NCBI GenBank assembly: GCA_027605045.1
Contig: JAQFWX010000122.1
Location: 39,343 to 103,342 of the forward strand
Direction: 5' to 3'
From: Phallus indusiatus
Taxonomy: Eukaryota; Basidiomycota; Agaricomycetes; Phallales; Phallaceae
Length of the DNA stretch: 64,000 nt
Below are positions 24,666 through 35,872 of the stretch, piece by piece. The notes under the pieces are model-generated. The model saw only the letters and a list, made by a program, of their open reading frames with translations. It was not told the origin of the DNA and ran no database searches. Made by a program: the position numbers and the translations under genes. Within the stretch, counting starts at the first letter, position 1; each line of letters starts with the position of its first letter.

Positions 24666-25159
24666 CAGTAGAACCTCTAATAAGACATACATCTGAAAAG
24701 GCATAACCTCCAGTAAGGCATAAAATTTTGTGACTCCCGAGTCGGTGGGCGGGGATTTTAGAGGCATAAGGCATAAACCTCCAATACCCCATAAGGCATA
24801 CCTTTTTGGGAAAAAAAAGGCATAAATAGTATCCTATTAAGGAGATGCAGGTCATGAATTTGGTGAAAGGTAGCGCTCAAATGTCCTAAAAAAAGAGTAA
24901 AATCATCATAATGAATACAATTCGGCAAAAAAGGGCTCGTCAACAACTCGTCAACTGGAAAATGTTGGCTTCGTCTTGTCACGAGTCGTGACTCGCATGA
25001 CAGATTGTGCAAAGAATAGGCTAACTTCTATCATGTAAGCCGGCGTCTAGGGCATAGCCGAGGATTCGGAAATTGCCGGACATCCTCTAAGGCATAACCT
25101 CCAATAAGGCATAGTTTTTTGTGTCCACGGAGGGGTATGCCTTATTAGAGGTTCTACTG
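24666..25159. mobile_element. pogo/Tigger-like non-autonomous DNA transposon (MITE)
   Basis: The element is 494 bp. It has about 25 bp terminal inverted repeats (CAGTAGAACCTCTAATAAG at both ends, one mismatch just inside). A TA dinucleotide flanks both ends, the Tc1/mariner-pogo target duplication. The interior contains several short repeats of the type AAGGCATAACCTCCAATAAG and no transposase ORF. Confidence 0.85.
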
Positions 25160-25161
25160 TA

Positions 25162-25562
25162 TCGATATCAATCATTTTGACTGCGTATTAGTAATTGGAT
25201 TACGGGTTGTATAATGACCCGATCATGAAGTTCATTTCAACATTCTAATTTGGAATCTTTGAGGCGAATTTGCTTATCAATCCATCGGACTATTTGGCTT
25301 GAACTATACATTCAAAGTATGGCGTAACTGTTCGTCAGCCACGCGAAAAGGAGAGATTTCTCATCAGTTTCTATCATCGCGATTGTATTGGCTTGCGCTC
25401 GACTTCTTCTCATAATCAGAATCAAAAGGCTCTTACATAATGTATTCTGAAGAGCATGGTCCCGCGATAGCATAAAAGGTTCAATCGTTCTCCCATGAGA
25501 CGAAACAACAACCAAAACCTCCTTTTACAGCCCCAAGTCTTCAAACTATAATACCTTCTGAA
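25162..25562. other. intergenic upstream of dehydrogenase
   Basis: This is the promoter region of the dehydrogenase gene, directly next to the MITE. No other feature was seen. Confidence 0.35.
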
Positions 25563-26893
25563 ATGGCGCAGCAAAAAGCTTTACTCCTCACGAAGAAACA
25601 GGGTTCTTTTGAAGTTGGCTCATCCGAGAAACCCACTCCTGGACCCGGAGAGATTCTTGTCAAGGTAAATTTTGCTACAAAAAACGTCTTTTGAAAGAGT
25701 TACACATGAATCACCTTTTGTCTCTTTTGTCGTCCAGATTATCGCGACCGCTTTGAATCCCGTTGATTGGAAAATACAAGTTATCGGGTTCTTCATCGAA
25801 GAATACCCAGCCATTTTGGGTACCGATTCCGCTGGTATTGTGGAGGCGGTTGGTGAAGGCGTCACCAAATTCAGCGTAGGCGACAAAGTGTAAGCCACTA
25901 TCTGATGTTTTTTTCGCTCTTCAGAAGCTTACTCGCGTTATACAGCTTCCATCAAGGAAATTTCGTAAATCGTAATGCCACATTCCAACAATATACTATT
26001 GTTCCAGCTGAGATTGCAGCGAAGGTTCGTGATCCCCTGTTTGAACTTTCTCACTCTAATCTTAGACTCGTTTTCTCTCCGATAGATTCCGGATAACATA
26101 TCTTTTGAAGAAGCATCATCTATCCCACTCGGTCTGGCGACCGGTGCTACAGGCTTCTACAACCCCATTGAAACAGGTGCTGGGTTAGGCTTGACACCTC
26201 CATGGGAAGGCGGCGAGGGTAAATATAAAGACCAAGGTGTCTTAATCTTCGGAGGGTCTTCATCTGTGGGACAATACAGTAAGATCTATCTATCACATCA
26301 AAAACTCATCTCACATTATTCTTGGATACTAGCCATTCAACTTGCAAGGCTATCCGGGTTTAACCCCATTGTCACCACAGCATCCCTTCACAACACAGAT
26401 CTTCTCAAATCACTTGGTGCAACGCACGTTGTCGATCGTAAAGCTGATATCGTTGCCGAAGCTGCCAAGATTTTCACAACCCCTCCGAAAATTGTCTACG
26501 ATGCAATTTCAGAGGAATCCACACAGCAAGCCGCGTGGAAGATTCTTGCACCGGGAGGTTCCTTAATTCTGGTTCTACCCGCAGCTCCGGGGATTGAGAA
26601 AGGAGTTGACGGAAAAACAATTGCCAATGTTTATGGAAATGTGTTTGCTCAGCGCAAGCTCGGTATCAGCATGTATGCTCATCTGACCGAATATCTAGCC
26701 GCTGGAAAAATTAAGGCAAGCAATTATCTTTTCAATCAAGTGCCTCGGTCGTTCTGATAAAATATATAATTTAGCCTAATAAGGTGGAAGTTTTGCCAGA
26801 CGGTCTTGCAGGTATAATTGATGGATTGAAACGACTGCAGAACAACCAGGTTTCTGCGTTGAAACTCATCGCTAAGCCACAAGAGACAGCTTG
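25563..26893 (+). CDS. MDR-superfamily zinc-independent dehydrogenase / enoyl reductase-like
   Basis: The start at 25563 gives MAQQKALLLTKKQGSFEVG. Successive exons give IIATALNPVDWKIQ, PAILGTDSAGIVEAVGEGV, FSVGDKV and EEASSIPLGLATGATGFYNP. The Rossmann segment VLIFGGSSSVGQY joins AIQLARLSGFNPIVTTAS. Later come LKSLGATHVVDRKAD, VYDAISEES and ILAPGGSLILVLP, and the protein ends KVEVLPDGLAGIIDGLKRLQ to PQETA at 26891-26893. The catalytic-zinc ligands of classical alcohol dehydrogenase are absent and the overall form is that of the ToxD / trans-enoyl reductase-like group, which use NAD(P)H. The substrate is unknown. Its last exons are duplicated at 29080-29342. Confidence 0.9.
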
Positions 26894-27286
26894 AATGAGG
26901 AGACGTCGTTATTGTTGAGAACGAGTAATTTACAGTGTAAAAAATATATCTGAATTTTAAACATATAGGTTTCATGTGACCTAAGTTTCATGGTTCGTCG
27001 GCCCTGTAAATAGCTCGACTGGCCATACTGGCTGATTATCGCCAAAAAACCAGTCTTAAGCTCCACCAAAAAAAAAAAAAGTTTCATGGTTCGTGGAGGG
27101 TTGGATTAATCACAAGGGCGAGACTCAAATAACAACTCCCATCCTTGTTAATGCATGACTGACTAAAAGAAATGATTATTACACTCATTACAGTATAGAA
27201 TCAAAGTGACGAGTGACGGACCATTTCTTCATCGTGGAATCGGGGAGAAGCCAGAAAGCTTGTGTCTCGGGCACGTCTCCCGCCTA
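26631..27286 (+). repeat. segmental duplication copy 1 (dehydrogenase 3' end and tail of family A)
   Basis: The last dehydrogenase exons, the 3' flank and the C-terminal coding tail of a family A gene match 29080-29637, apart from the 80 bp retroposon. Similarity stops abruptly after CCCGCCT at 27286. Confidence 0.85.
26999..27078 (+). mobile_element. short A-tailed retroposon with long target-site duplication
   Basis: About 67 bp followed by a run of 13 A sits between two copies of AAGTTTCATGGTTCGT (26983-26998 and 27079-27094). The paralogous segment at 29430-29450 has a single copy of this target with no insert. This is the signature of LINE-type target-primed retrotransposition of a small RNA. 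The head contains TAGCTCGACTGG, reminiscent of a tRNA A box, so a tRNA-derived SINE is possible. Confidence 0.75.
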
Positions 27287-28046
27287 ATATAGATTAAATA
27301 AAGAGCATTCGTGATAAATGTGAAAAGTAAAAATGAATTGAATAGAAAATGAAAGTGTAAGTTCCCCACAACAACATAAACGGCAATAACCATCAATCAG
27401 GTCTGTTACACGCAGCGTGCAGCGCGTCCGGGGGTTAAGTCCGGACTTCGGACGTGAGGGAGCGGACCACTTGGACCATTGTGCGCCTATTGATCGCATT
27501 GTTGTTTTAACACACCCACCGATGTGAAGCAATCTGAATTTGTGGATAAAATACCATTCCATCTTGGCATCCCCTTCCTCCTCTCTTCAGTTCTTGCGTA
27601 TCCTGAAATGAACTGTCAGAACCTAGGATAAAAGCTCGAATAATTGAAGTGAGAAGGTTGATGGACGCCTCGAAGGTCTGGACTTGTGACTTGTAGGTGG
27701 AATGACCTAGTCGTTCAAGGGAACGTTGTTTGCCATGGTCGCTGCGAAAGTTGGTGGCACTGCCGCAGTATAGTAATTGTTGTAGTGCTATCGGAGGATG
27801 TAGAAAATGTAGTGATCGTCATAGTTGGTGTGGCACTGATGGTAGTAGTTGATGATGCAGGTGGGGGTGATGCAGGCAGGGTATGGGTGGGGGTGTGGAT
27901 GGTGCGGATGGTGCGGATGGTGCGGATGGCGGTGGGGGTGCGGTCGTCGTCGCCGTTACTGTGGCGCGTGAAGAGGCTTAATTGGTAGGACGACGACTGT
28001 CAAACGCATAGTTTTTGAGATGTTTTGGCATAGATAATACATTTAT
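27287..28046. other. low-complexity region, possible Thr/Ser/Pro-rich exon on minus strand
   Basis: The plus strand is GT-rich with a GGTGCGGAT repeat near 27893-27930. Read on the minus strand, 27985-27750 encodes Pro/Ser/Thr-rich sequence, as in extracellular stalks. No gene could be assembled. Confidence 0.3.
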
Positions 28047-28453
28047 CTAGACACCGAATGTCGGACCCATTTCCAGGTCCGGTCCCGGTTCCGGTGAGGA
28101 CACGACGCCTTGCTCTCTCCTGTATTATAGAAAATTCAGTCATTTAGAATAGTATTCATGTCAAAGGAGGGAACCCACCTGAGCCAAAAACGCACCTTCT
28201 CAACAAAGGAGATTGCACTTTCTTTTAAAAAATTCCCCGCGGGTTGGAGTATTTCACGTTGGGACCATCCCATTAATGATCGCCTCATTTCCACGGAGAC
28301 CGTCGAGAGAGAGACCCGGAGGAACCATTTCGCCGAAGGTTCTTGAAGCCCTTGGGTTCCAGGGGCGTCACCCGTAATTTCTCCCTTTGATTGACCTGAA
28401 GATTGGACAAATACAATAAACGGCATGCAAAAGGACTTACCTTCAGTTGCCAT
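28047..28453 (-). CDS. family B small protein, copy B1 (intact)
   Basis: Three exons give about 101 aa. Exon 1 encodes MATEG (donor GTAAGT) and joins in phase to QSKGEITGDAPGTQGLQEPS. The helical core is KWFLRVSLSTVSVEMRRSLM then EILQPAGNFLKESAISFVEK and VRFWLR. The last exon encodes REQGVVSSPEPGPDLEMGPT and the stop is TAG at 28047-28049. There is no signal peptide; the middle looks amphipathic-helical. The two introns match those of the other B copies in sequence, especially the 3' end TTTCTATAATACAG. I do not recognise the family. It lies beside family A copy A1. Confidence 0.6.
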
Positions 28454-28920
28454 GGAATTTTGAATTAAAAAAAACGAATTGTATTGGTATTCGGCGTTAG
28501 AAAGGAACCAAGAACAAGAAGGCTTCCTCAGTTAGAGTGAATGATTACAATATATATGACAAGCCTGATGAATATCAAAAAAGGAACGGTGAATAGTAAT
28601 GAACGGGGTTGTAACTGCTTTTGCAATATGCAATAAAATAAAGATGAGGGAGAGAAAGCATACAACGAAAAATGAAGCATGCTGCATTTATAGTTTTATA
28701 CTGGCGTGACGGCGAAGCGTTCAATAATGAAACTCTGACTGGCACGCGTTGGAAGGACGCGCAGAGCGTCACAATTAATTAACGCCTCATTTGACCTTTG
28801 CTCAACCGTCTTGGACGGTTGATTCACTCGCCTATTGTCTGCTGCATAGAGGTGATGGTTCAAAGTTGGAAGTATGTCCATGCTTTGTGTACTCGTTACC
28901 CTTTAGTTTATGGGCACCAC
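28050..28920. repeat. duplicated block (B1 gene and upstream), partner at 37650-38490
   Basis: Near-continuous similarity covers gene B1 and about 450 bp upstream, up to TTTAGTTTATGGGCA. Beyond that the two copies diverge: here into a new junction before the dehydrogenase tail, there into a family A fragment. Confidence 0.85.
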
Positions 28921-29079
28921 ACAGCCTCGATGGCAGATGCATGGGCTCAGCCCATTCTCAAAAATAAACTGGTCTGCTATGTCAAATTACTTTTTGCTAC
29001 GGAACACCTTACTCAAGTTATGACGCCAGACTGCGCCAGTCAGATCCCAACGGACCTGTCATACCCCGGGAGGTTCTTT

Positions 29080-29342
29080 AATGGAAACGTGTTTACTCAG
29101 CGCAAGCTTGGTATCAGCATGTATGCTCATCTGACCGAATATCTAGCCGCTGGAAAAATTAAGGAGAGCAATTATCTTTTCAATCAAGTGCCTCGGTCTT
29201 TCCGATAAAATATATAATTTAGCCCAATAAGGTGGAAGTTTTGCCAGACGGCCTTGCAGGTATAATCGATGGACTGAAACGACTGCAGAACAACCAGGTT
29301 TCCATGTTGAAACTCATTGCTAAGCCACAAGAGACAGCTTAA
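29080..29342 (+). pseudogene. duplicated 3' end of the MDR dehydrogenase
   Basis: The segment encodes GNVFTQRKLGISMYAHLTEY then LAAGKIK, the same intron, and KVEVLPDGLAGIIDG up to the stop. It matches the last two exons of the gene at 25563-26893. The rest of the gene is absent, so it cannot make an enzyme. Confidence 0.88.
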
Positions 29343-29532
29343 ATGAGGAGACACCGTTATTGTTGAGAACGAGTAATTTACAATGTAAAAAATATATCTG
29401 AATTCCAAACATATAGGATTCATGTAACCCAGGTTTCATGGTTCGTGGAGGGCTGGATTAATCACAAGGGCGAGACTCAAATAACAACTCCCATCCTTAT
29501 TAATGCATCGATAACTAAGATAAATGGTTATT

Positions 29533-30719
29533 TCATCCATTGCCATAAAAATCAAAGTGACGAGTGACGGACCATTTCTTCATCATGGAATTGGGGAGAA
29601 GCCAGAAAGCTTGTGTCTCGGGCACGTCTCCCGCCTTCGGAAAATCTGATGTCTCTATGCAATCCGAACACAATTCAAAACGAGTCGGCACATGACTACC
29701 GATTCTCAATCTTCCAACCTCCAATGATGCGACAATATTCCCCCTCAAGTTGTTCTGAGAAGGTTTCATTACACAAAGTACGACTTTCCAGCGCAGTGAA
29801 CCGAATTGAGAGCATTGAGTACGGATGTGAAATCCCCAGATTAAACCTAAAAAAAGGAAACTTGTAAACCGCGCGATTTATAAAACTCGACGAAAAACTT
29901 TGTTCAATACCTTTGGCCACAAATTCTATTCCAATGGCGATACCCGATTGAAACCTTTGTAACAGGTCGGGGACAAACCAATTCAACTCGAAACCTTCCG
30001 TAGTGTCAGCTACGGTGAATGTTTCTGAGAGAGGTGAGGGTAGTTTTAAGCCATGTCTGATCTCCATGCGTGTGTTCGTTGCACGAGCAAGCCTACGACG
30101 AGGTGGAAGTAGTCTTAGGTCTGCCCGTCGAATTCGGTCAAAGTAGTTGTTAAAACCTTTCTCAGCGCATGCTAAGTACAATTCGTTTTGAACATCTGGG
30201 GTTGGAGGTAATTCATCCAGATAGGTTTGAAGTAGAAGATGTCGCATGCTGGTTTTCGACTGGTCATCCGCTCGTGTAGAGTGGAGGATGATCCAGGTTG
30301 GGACTGTTTTCAAGTCGTTCCCACTCCGGAAATCATACAATCTGGTGGCAGGACCGAAGGGTAATTTTGTCCGTTTACAGGCCTCAATAGATTCACGAAC
30401 AGCGCCTACGATGCATGGTGTTATTTTTCGATGATGAGAGGCCGAAAAGATACGGTTAACCTTAATCCAGGAAGGTTTGACTCAAAGTGAGCTCAAATTC
30501 TGCCCGCAGTCCTTTTCAATTACTTACTAAATCTAAAATCTCAGTTGTGAATTCATGACAAGACTCGGCCTTGTCGAGTTTTTCTGCGAGACCATGAAAG
30601 GAACAGGGTGTCTCGGATGCGGGCCCGGAAGAATTCACCTTCGTCTTCTCCTCTTCGGTGAATGCAGCAGCGGTGAAAAGGACGCAGATTAAAATTCCGG
30701 CGATATATACAAAAATCAT
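29533..30719 (-). CDS. family A membrane-anchored protein, copy A1 (intact)
   Basis: Three exons give about 355 aa. Exon 1 (30719 to about 30528) starts MIFVYIAGILICVLFTAAAF, a single N-terminal hydrophobic helix (signal anchor or signal peptide), then EEEKTKVNSSGPASETP and EILDL. After an intron, exon 2 gives VNRIFSASHHRKITPCIVGA, TVPTWIILHSTRADDQSKTS, LLLQTYLDELPPTP, ACAEKGFNNYFDRIRRADLR, LLPPRRRLARATNTRM and FVPDLLQRFQSGIAIGIEFV. Exon 3 gives GLIWGFHIRTQ then KVVLCVMKPSQNNLRGNIVA and ends TRHFDFYGNG. All joins are in phase and no premature stop is present. The RRADLRLLPPRRRLAR stretch is strongly basic. No known domain is recognised. Confidence 0.65.
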
Positions 30720-31166
30720 GAGGATAGGATGGAGACCACGAAAAGAGCGTGAATGTCAGGATAATGAAGCGGGATTTGAAGATTGCGGTTAAATAAATGT
30801 TCAAGAGTCATATACATAGGGGGGCATAGTACCACGCCCAGGGAAAGCGTCATTATGTAATGAATAGTGATTCGGTACTTGTACAGTACTGTTTAACACT
30901 GTTCGTACTGGCATTTCGGCAATATTAGTTATCATATTAGTTATCATAGGGCGGTGGCAGCCAATTCTGGTCATGCGGAGGCTTGCCACTTTGAAATGCA
31001 TGTGAGAAACTGCAGCTTTTAAGATTTATACACATTAAAATGATCAAAAAGACGAGCACGAAGAAAGGTTGACGCGGTTCCCAAATTTTAAGGTGAGCAG
31101 GAGGTCTGGTTAATCACAAGATTGAGCGTCAAATAACAACTCCCGTCCTTGTTAATGCATCGATAA
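30720..31166. other. region between family A copies A1 and A2
   Basis: The first 150 bp are the A1 upstream region, also found near 35870-35960 and 40127-40220. No further gene could be supported. Confidence 0.4.
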
Positions 31167-32362
31167 CTAGAATAAATAGTTATTACACTTATTATTATAT
31201 AGAATCGAGATGACGAACCACTTCTTCGCTGCCGAGCTGGGAAGAAGCCAGGGGGTTTGGGTCTTGGGTACGTCCCCATCTCCCCCTTCCGGAAAATCCG
31301 ACGTCTCTATGCCATTTGAATACAATTCAAAACCGATTGACCCGAAGATTTTCCCTTTTCCAATCACCAATGATGCGACAATATCTCCCTTCAAGTTGTT
31401 CTGAGAAGGTCTCAGTACACAAAGTACAACTTTCCAGCCCAGTGGGCCGGATGCAAAGCATTGAGTACGGATGTAAAATCCCCAGATTAGACCTAAAAAA
31501 TAAAACTAGTGAATCATGCAATTCATGAAACTCAGCGAAAAACCTTGTTTAATACCTTTGGCCACAAATTCTATTCCAGTGGCGATACCCGAATGAAACC
31601 TTTGTAGCAGATTGGGGACAAACCAATTCAACTTGAAACCGTCCGTAGTGTCAGCTACGGTGAAGGTTTCTGAGAGATTTGAGGGCAGTTTTAAGCCATG
31701 TCTGATCTCCATGTGTGTGTTCGTCGCGCGAGCAAGCCTACGACGAGGTGGAAGTAGTCTTAGGTCTGCCCGTCGAATTCGGTCAAAGTAGTTGTTAAAA
31801 CCCTTTTCAGAGCATGCTAAGTACAATTCATTTCGAATATCTGGGGTTGGAGGTAGTTCATCCAGATAGGTTTGAAGTAGAAGATGTCGCATGCTGGTTT
31901 TTGACTGTTCATCGGCTTGTGTCGAGTGGAAAATGATCCAGGTCGGGAGTGTTTTGTACCCCATCCGGAAATCATAAAATTCGACGACAGGACCGATGGG
32001 TAATTCTGTTCGTTTAAAGGCCTCAATAGATTCACGAATAGCATCTACGATGCATGGTGTTAACTCCCGACGACGAGAAGCTGACAAGATACGGTCAACC
32101 TTAATCAAGGAAGGTTTGACTTCAAGTGAGCTCAAATCCTGTCCGCAGTCCTTTTTAATTACTTACTAAACCTGAAATCTCCATTGTGAATTCATGACAA
32201 GACTCGGCCTTGTCGAGTTTTTCTGCGAGATCATGAAAGGCACAGGGTTTCTCGGACGCGGGCCGGGAAGAATTCTGAATTCACCTTCGACTTTCGACAT
32301 CCGATGAATGCATAGGTAATAATGACGTAAATCAGAACTGTGGCAATATATACAAAAACCAT
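31167..32362 (-). pseudogene. family A copy A2, frameshifted in exon 1
   Basis: Exons 2 and 3 are open and closely similar to A1 (VDRILSASRRRELTPCIVDA; LPTWIIFHSTQADEQSKTS; FNNYFDRIRRADLR; GIETSDFPEGGDGDVPKTQT). In exon 1 the start MVFVYIATVLIYVIITYAF is kept, but relative to A1 there are 7 extra nt (TGAATTC next to GAATTC, about 32271-32282). This shifts the frame to an early stop after RVRETLCLS. The rest stays intact, so the lesion is probably recent, or an alternative start is used. Confidence 0.65.
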
Positions 32363-33547
32363 AGGGATAGGATGAGCCACAAAACGAACGTGAATGTCAA
32401 TGTCCGGATAATGGAACAGGATAAAATTGCGCTTGAATAAATATTCAAGAATCATCATAGGGGGCGCTGATAGTGAAGGGAGAACTTGAAGGCGCCGGGA
32501 AGATATCAATTGTATACTGAACTCGCGGGCGCCAGAGCACATTGCAGGTTCATCTCAGCTAGGTAACATCCGTCTTCAGCGCCATTCCTTTTTCACATTC
32601 TTTTGCTATATCACATCGTCCACGCATTATAAGGAACAAGGCCTTACGCGCAAACTCATGTTCTGACAAGGAATACAGCTGGATACAGCTTGACGAAGGA
32701 TAGCGTCGCACATCACATGCATCACATGCAAGGACGCAGAGGTTCTCGACTATGTAATGGATCTTTGTAAACCCTTGGTAAACCCCCAAAACATTTGCTT
32801 CTACACTTACCCGCTGCATCATGGATCAACGACGATGTCTCTTCTTGATTGAACGTAATCTAGTCATTGTCCTAAATAAAGGAACGAACCTATTGGAAGG
32901 TTAGTGTTTTTCTCACCACTGCAATTATACGAACATAGTGAACGGATCATAAGTGCCTATCTGTCCATGTCAGGTCCAACTATCACGGTATCATTCTCAA
33001 ACCTCCTGAAATGCATTCCAATCATCTCTTATTCGTGTGGTGGGCATGGGAACCTTTGAGCCACACTCCATGGTCACCTCAACTAAGGCACTGGCAGTGT
33101 ATACTATACAAACGGTCAAAACGCGGAAGTGAAACGCGACCGACGGCTTCAGACCGATTTGCGGATGTCAGTTCGTGGTTATTTCTGGGATGATCGTTTC
33201 GCGCAAAAGATTGGTTTCTGGAATCTCTGAACGACGAAAGGCAATCCTTAATTCCTGTCGCATGACACATGGTTAACTTGAGGTACTGACCGCAACCTGT
33301 AAGTGAATCTCGTTCTTTGATATCACACTGATGAATATTAGAATATAAAAGTCACTCTCAAACGTCTTCCTATGATTGATGATAGATAATGTGATATGAG
33401 TTTTTTTGTGATCTTTGATGGTCTTTTTCTTTGGAGTAACGTATCGAGCTATGCCAGTTATTTATACAATTCTTGCTTATAACTCATAAGCCATGAAGGT
33501 TATTGAGATACGGTTGCTTGTGCTCATCTGTCCTTAACCTTCTTAAA
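32363..33547. other. A2 upstream and family B promoter remnant; otherwise nothing supported
   Basis: Positions 32517-32610 (GCCAGAGCACATTGCAGGTT and following) match the upstream region of B3 (36443) and B5 (41443). The B gene that should follow is not recognisable. Between 32850 and 33547 no feature was seen. Confidence 0.5.
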
Positions 33548-35309
33548 ATGGATAACTCCACATTGAGCAATGGAAACAGTACAGAGGCACTGTCGCCAGC
33601 GGATATCTCAGCATTATATCAAGGGTTAGTCAGTGTTTCAAAAGATGGTACATTTTTCCCTGACCAAAAGCCGAGTAGTTACGTAGCGGCCTATATACTG
33701 TTCTGCAACATCGGTAACTGTTAAAACATTTCATATAACGCTCATTTCGCCAAACGTGCTGCTGACCTACCCCACAGCGATCTTATCATACAGTACGATT
33801 CTGAGTTTAGGAGACGAGATCGAGTACATTTGGCTGGGCCGCTTTAGTCTTCCCGTATTCCTCTATTACCTTGCCAGATACCCGGCCCTTGCGAGTCAGT
33901 GTCTTGTCATTTTGATAGGTCTTTTACCGGCAGCCAATACGGTCCGTCTGTTTCTCTTATTATTTCAACAGTAAAATCTGATTACTGAGAAGTCTGGGAG
34001 GTGCGCATCGCATATATACAGTTTTATTTGAATGATATTAGTTATCTTGATCAGGGTCTGCACCATTCTGGATGAGGTGTACGGCGTTATGTCAATACTC
34101 TCTTACATTGGAATCCAAGGTTAAAAACTCTCATTCGAAATCCCCCTACAGACTGACTAAGCATTAACAGGCTTGCTGATCGCTCGAGCATACGCTCTCT
34201 ATCCTGAAAATCTATGGGTCGCTGCGGGATTAAATCTCCTTTTTGTCGTCAGTCTAGTTGTCGATATCTACCGTATGTCAATCTCCTCTTCCAAAGTAAT
34301 ATTGTGTATACAATACTAACGCCTGGTTAATATCGAAGTTTCAGCCGCGTATCCCGGATGCACAGAAAATGCTGGATTTAGGTAATCTCTTGTTTCATTG
34401 GCGAGTCCGTTGAACATCGTTAACGAGAAATTGTTAGCTGTGAGGCTTCCAAACACCCGTAGGCGACATCTATAGATAGACTGATATACTGGTAGCTTCC
34501 CTCAACTTGCTAAAATTAGCTCAAGCTATCTCGGGAGTTGTTGCGGATCTTGTTGTATTCATCGCCGTTATTGTAAAACTTTGGGGCGTATGGAAACTGA
34601 GAAGGATGACTGGTCTGCGTAATGAAGGGCCTGGTATTGCTATGACGCTACTCTCTCAAGGTACGTATTCAGCTTTTGGAATAAGACTCCTATTTGAGTG
34701 CAATTCCTTCACAAGGTCTTTTAAGATTCTGGCAAGTTATATGCGCCGCATGTTTCGTCAGATTTCAAGTTTACCGACAGTTCTTTTCAGCTTTGTTCTC
34801 CTCATGACTTCAGCGGGTGCCGTAGTTGTGGTAGTGAGTTTTTTTTTTCATCTGAAATGGTTAGATAACCTGGCTGTTTTTTTTTGGTTGTTAGGTGGCT
34901 TCGGTAAGCATACCGAAATATAAAGGTTGATTTTGCAATGACAGTGCACTCCAGGATGAAATTTTAGAAGAAGTCTCCTTTTTCCAACAATCGTAAGCCG
35001 CTCAGACTCTCGTCACATCACAAACCTGGTAATTGAAATTTCCGACGCAGGATGTCCGTCGTTCTTATCTGTCAATTCACACTAGATCTTCGGCGACGCA
35101 ATGCACGCCAGATCGACACTGTGGAGCTTCCAGAAATAACGTTCAATGCTCAAGGCGTGCATAGTGTATTACTATATGTTCATGAAACTTGCATAGCAGA
35201 GTTTGGCGAACGAGGTCTCCTACAGGATCCCGATAATCACCTCAATACTAGGACAGATCGTGATGAGAAGGTTGGGTTTTCAAACGCGACTAGTCCAAAT
35301 TTTTGGTGA
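33548..35309 (+). CDS. DUF6533-type seven-helix membrane protein
   Basis: The start is MDNSTLSNGNSTEALSPADI. The first intron joins in phase to ILSYSTILSLGDEIEYIWLG and RFSLPVFLYYLARYPALA, the DUF6533 signature (LxLxDEIEYIW...RY). Later exons give CTILDEVYGVMSILSYIGIQ, GLLIARAYALYPENLWVAAG, NLLFVVSLVVDIY and LAQAISGVVADLVVFIAVIV then KLWGVWKLRRMTGLRNEG. The last exon has MSVVLICQFTLDLRRRN, like the cytoplasmic C-terminal LxLRxxN block, and ends at 35309. Some exon borders after 34670 are uncertain. The family is Agaricomycete-expanded and receptor-like by topology. It is embedded in the A/B duplication region but is not itself duplicated here. Confidence 0.78.
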
Positions 35310-35526
35310 ATCCGGCGTTCCCACCGGTTCGCAAATGCTATCTAGAATGTGTTATATCTGATCGAATTCCACAACAATGTGGCTAAATAAGTTTTGAGAG
35401 CGAAATTTCGCGTCAATCTTTCGCATATATACAAATTTTCATGTATGTCTTATACACAGCTTTTTTGTTTCGGGGTTCAACTCCGCGTTCCGGGAGGGAA
35501 CAGGTCGTTCGATATTGAATGGAAAA

Positions 35527-35872
35527 TTATCCACGCTGACAGAGACTTGTCTTCAAATTTAAAGTCATAGAACTGAGTGAGTGGTTCAACAGGAAAATTT
35601 TGTTTGTTTCCGGGCATAATCGACGCAGACACGGACTGCCCCTACAATGCATGGCGTTAATTTTTGAGCATACGAAACAAGCCAAATGCGCAAGATCTGT
35701 AGTAAAATTCAGTTGCCATCGCGAAATAAGTCCGCCACGATAAATACTAACTAGAGTAGTCATTTCCATTTTAAATATCTCTACCAACTTGGCGTCTTCA
35801 AGTTGTGTTCAAGTTCCGAATTGATGGGAAAAAAGGTCAAATTAGAATTCCGGCGATATATACAAAAATCAT
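35527..35872 (-). pseudogene. family A relic (copy D)
   Basis: The upstream region and start codon area (35845-35872 and beyond) match A1 and A3 closely. Downstream only LTPCIVGAVR and KQTKF-like pieces of the family remain, with stops and indels. The remainder of the gene is missing. Confidence 0.65.
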
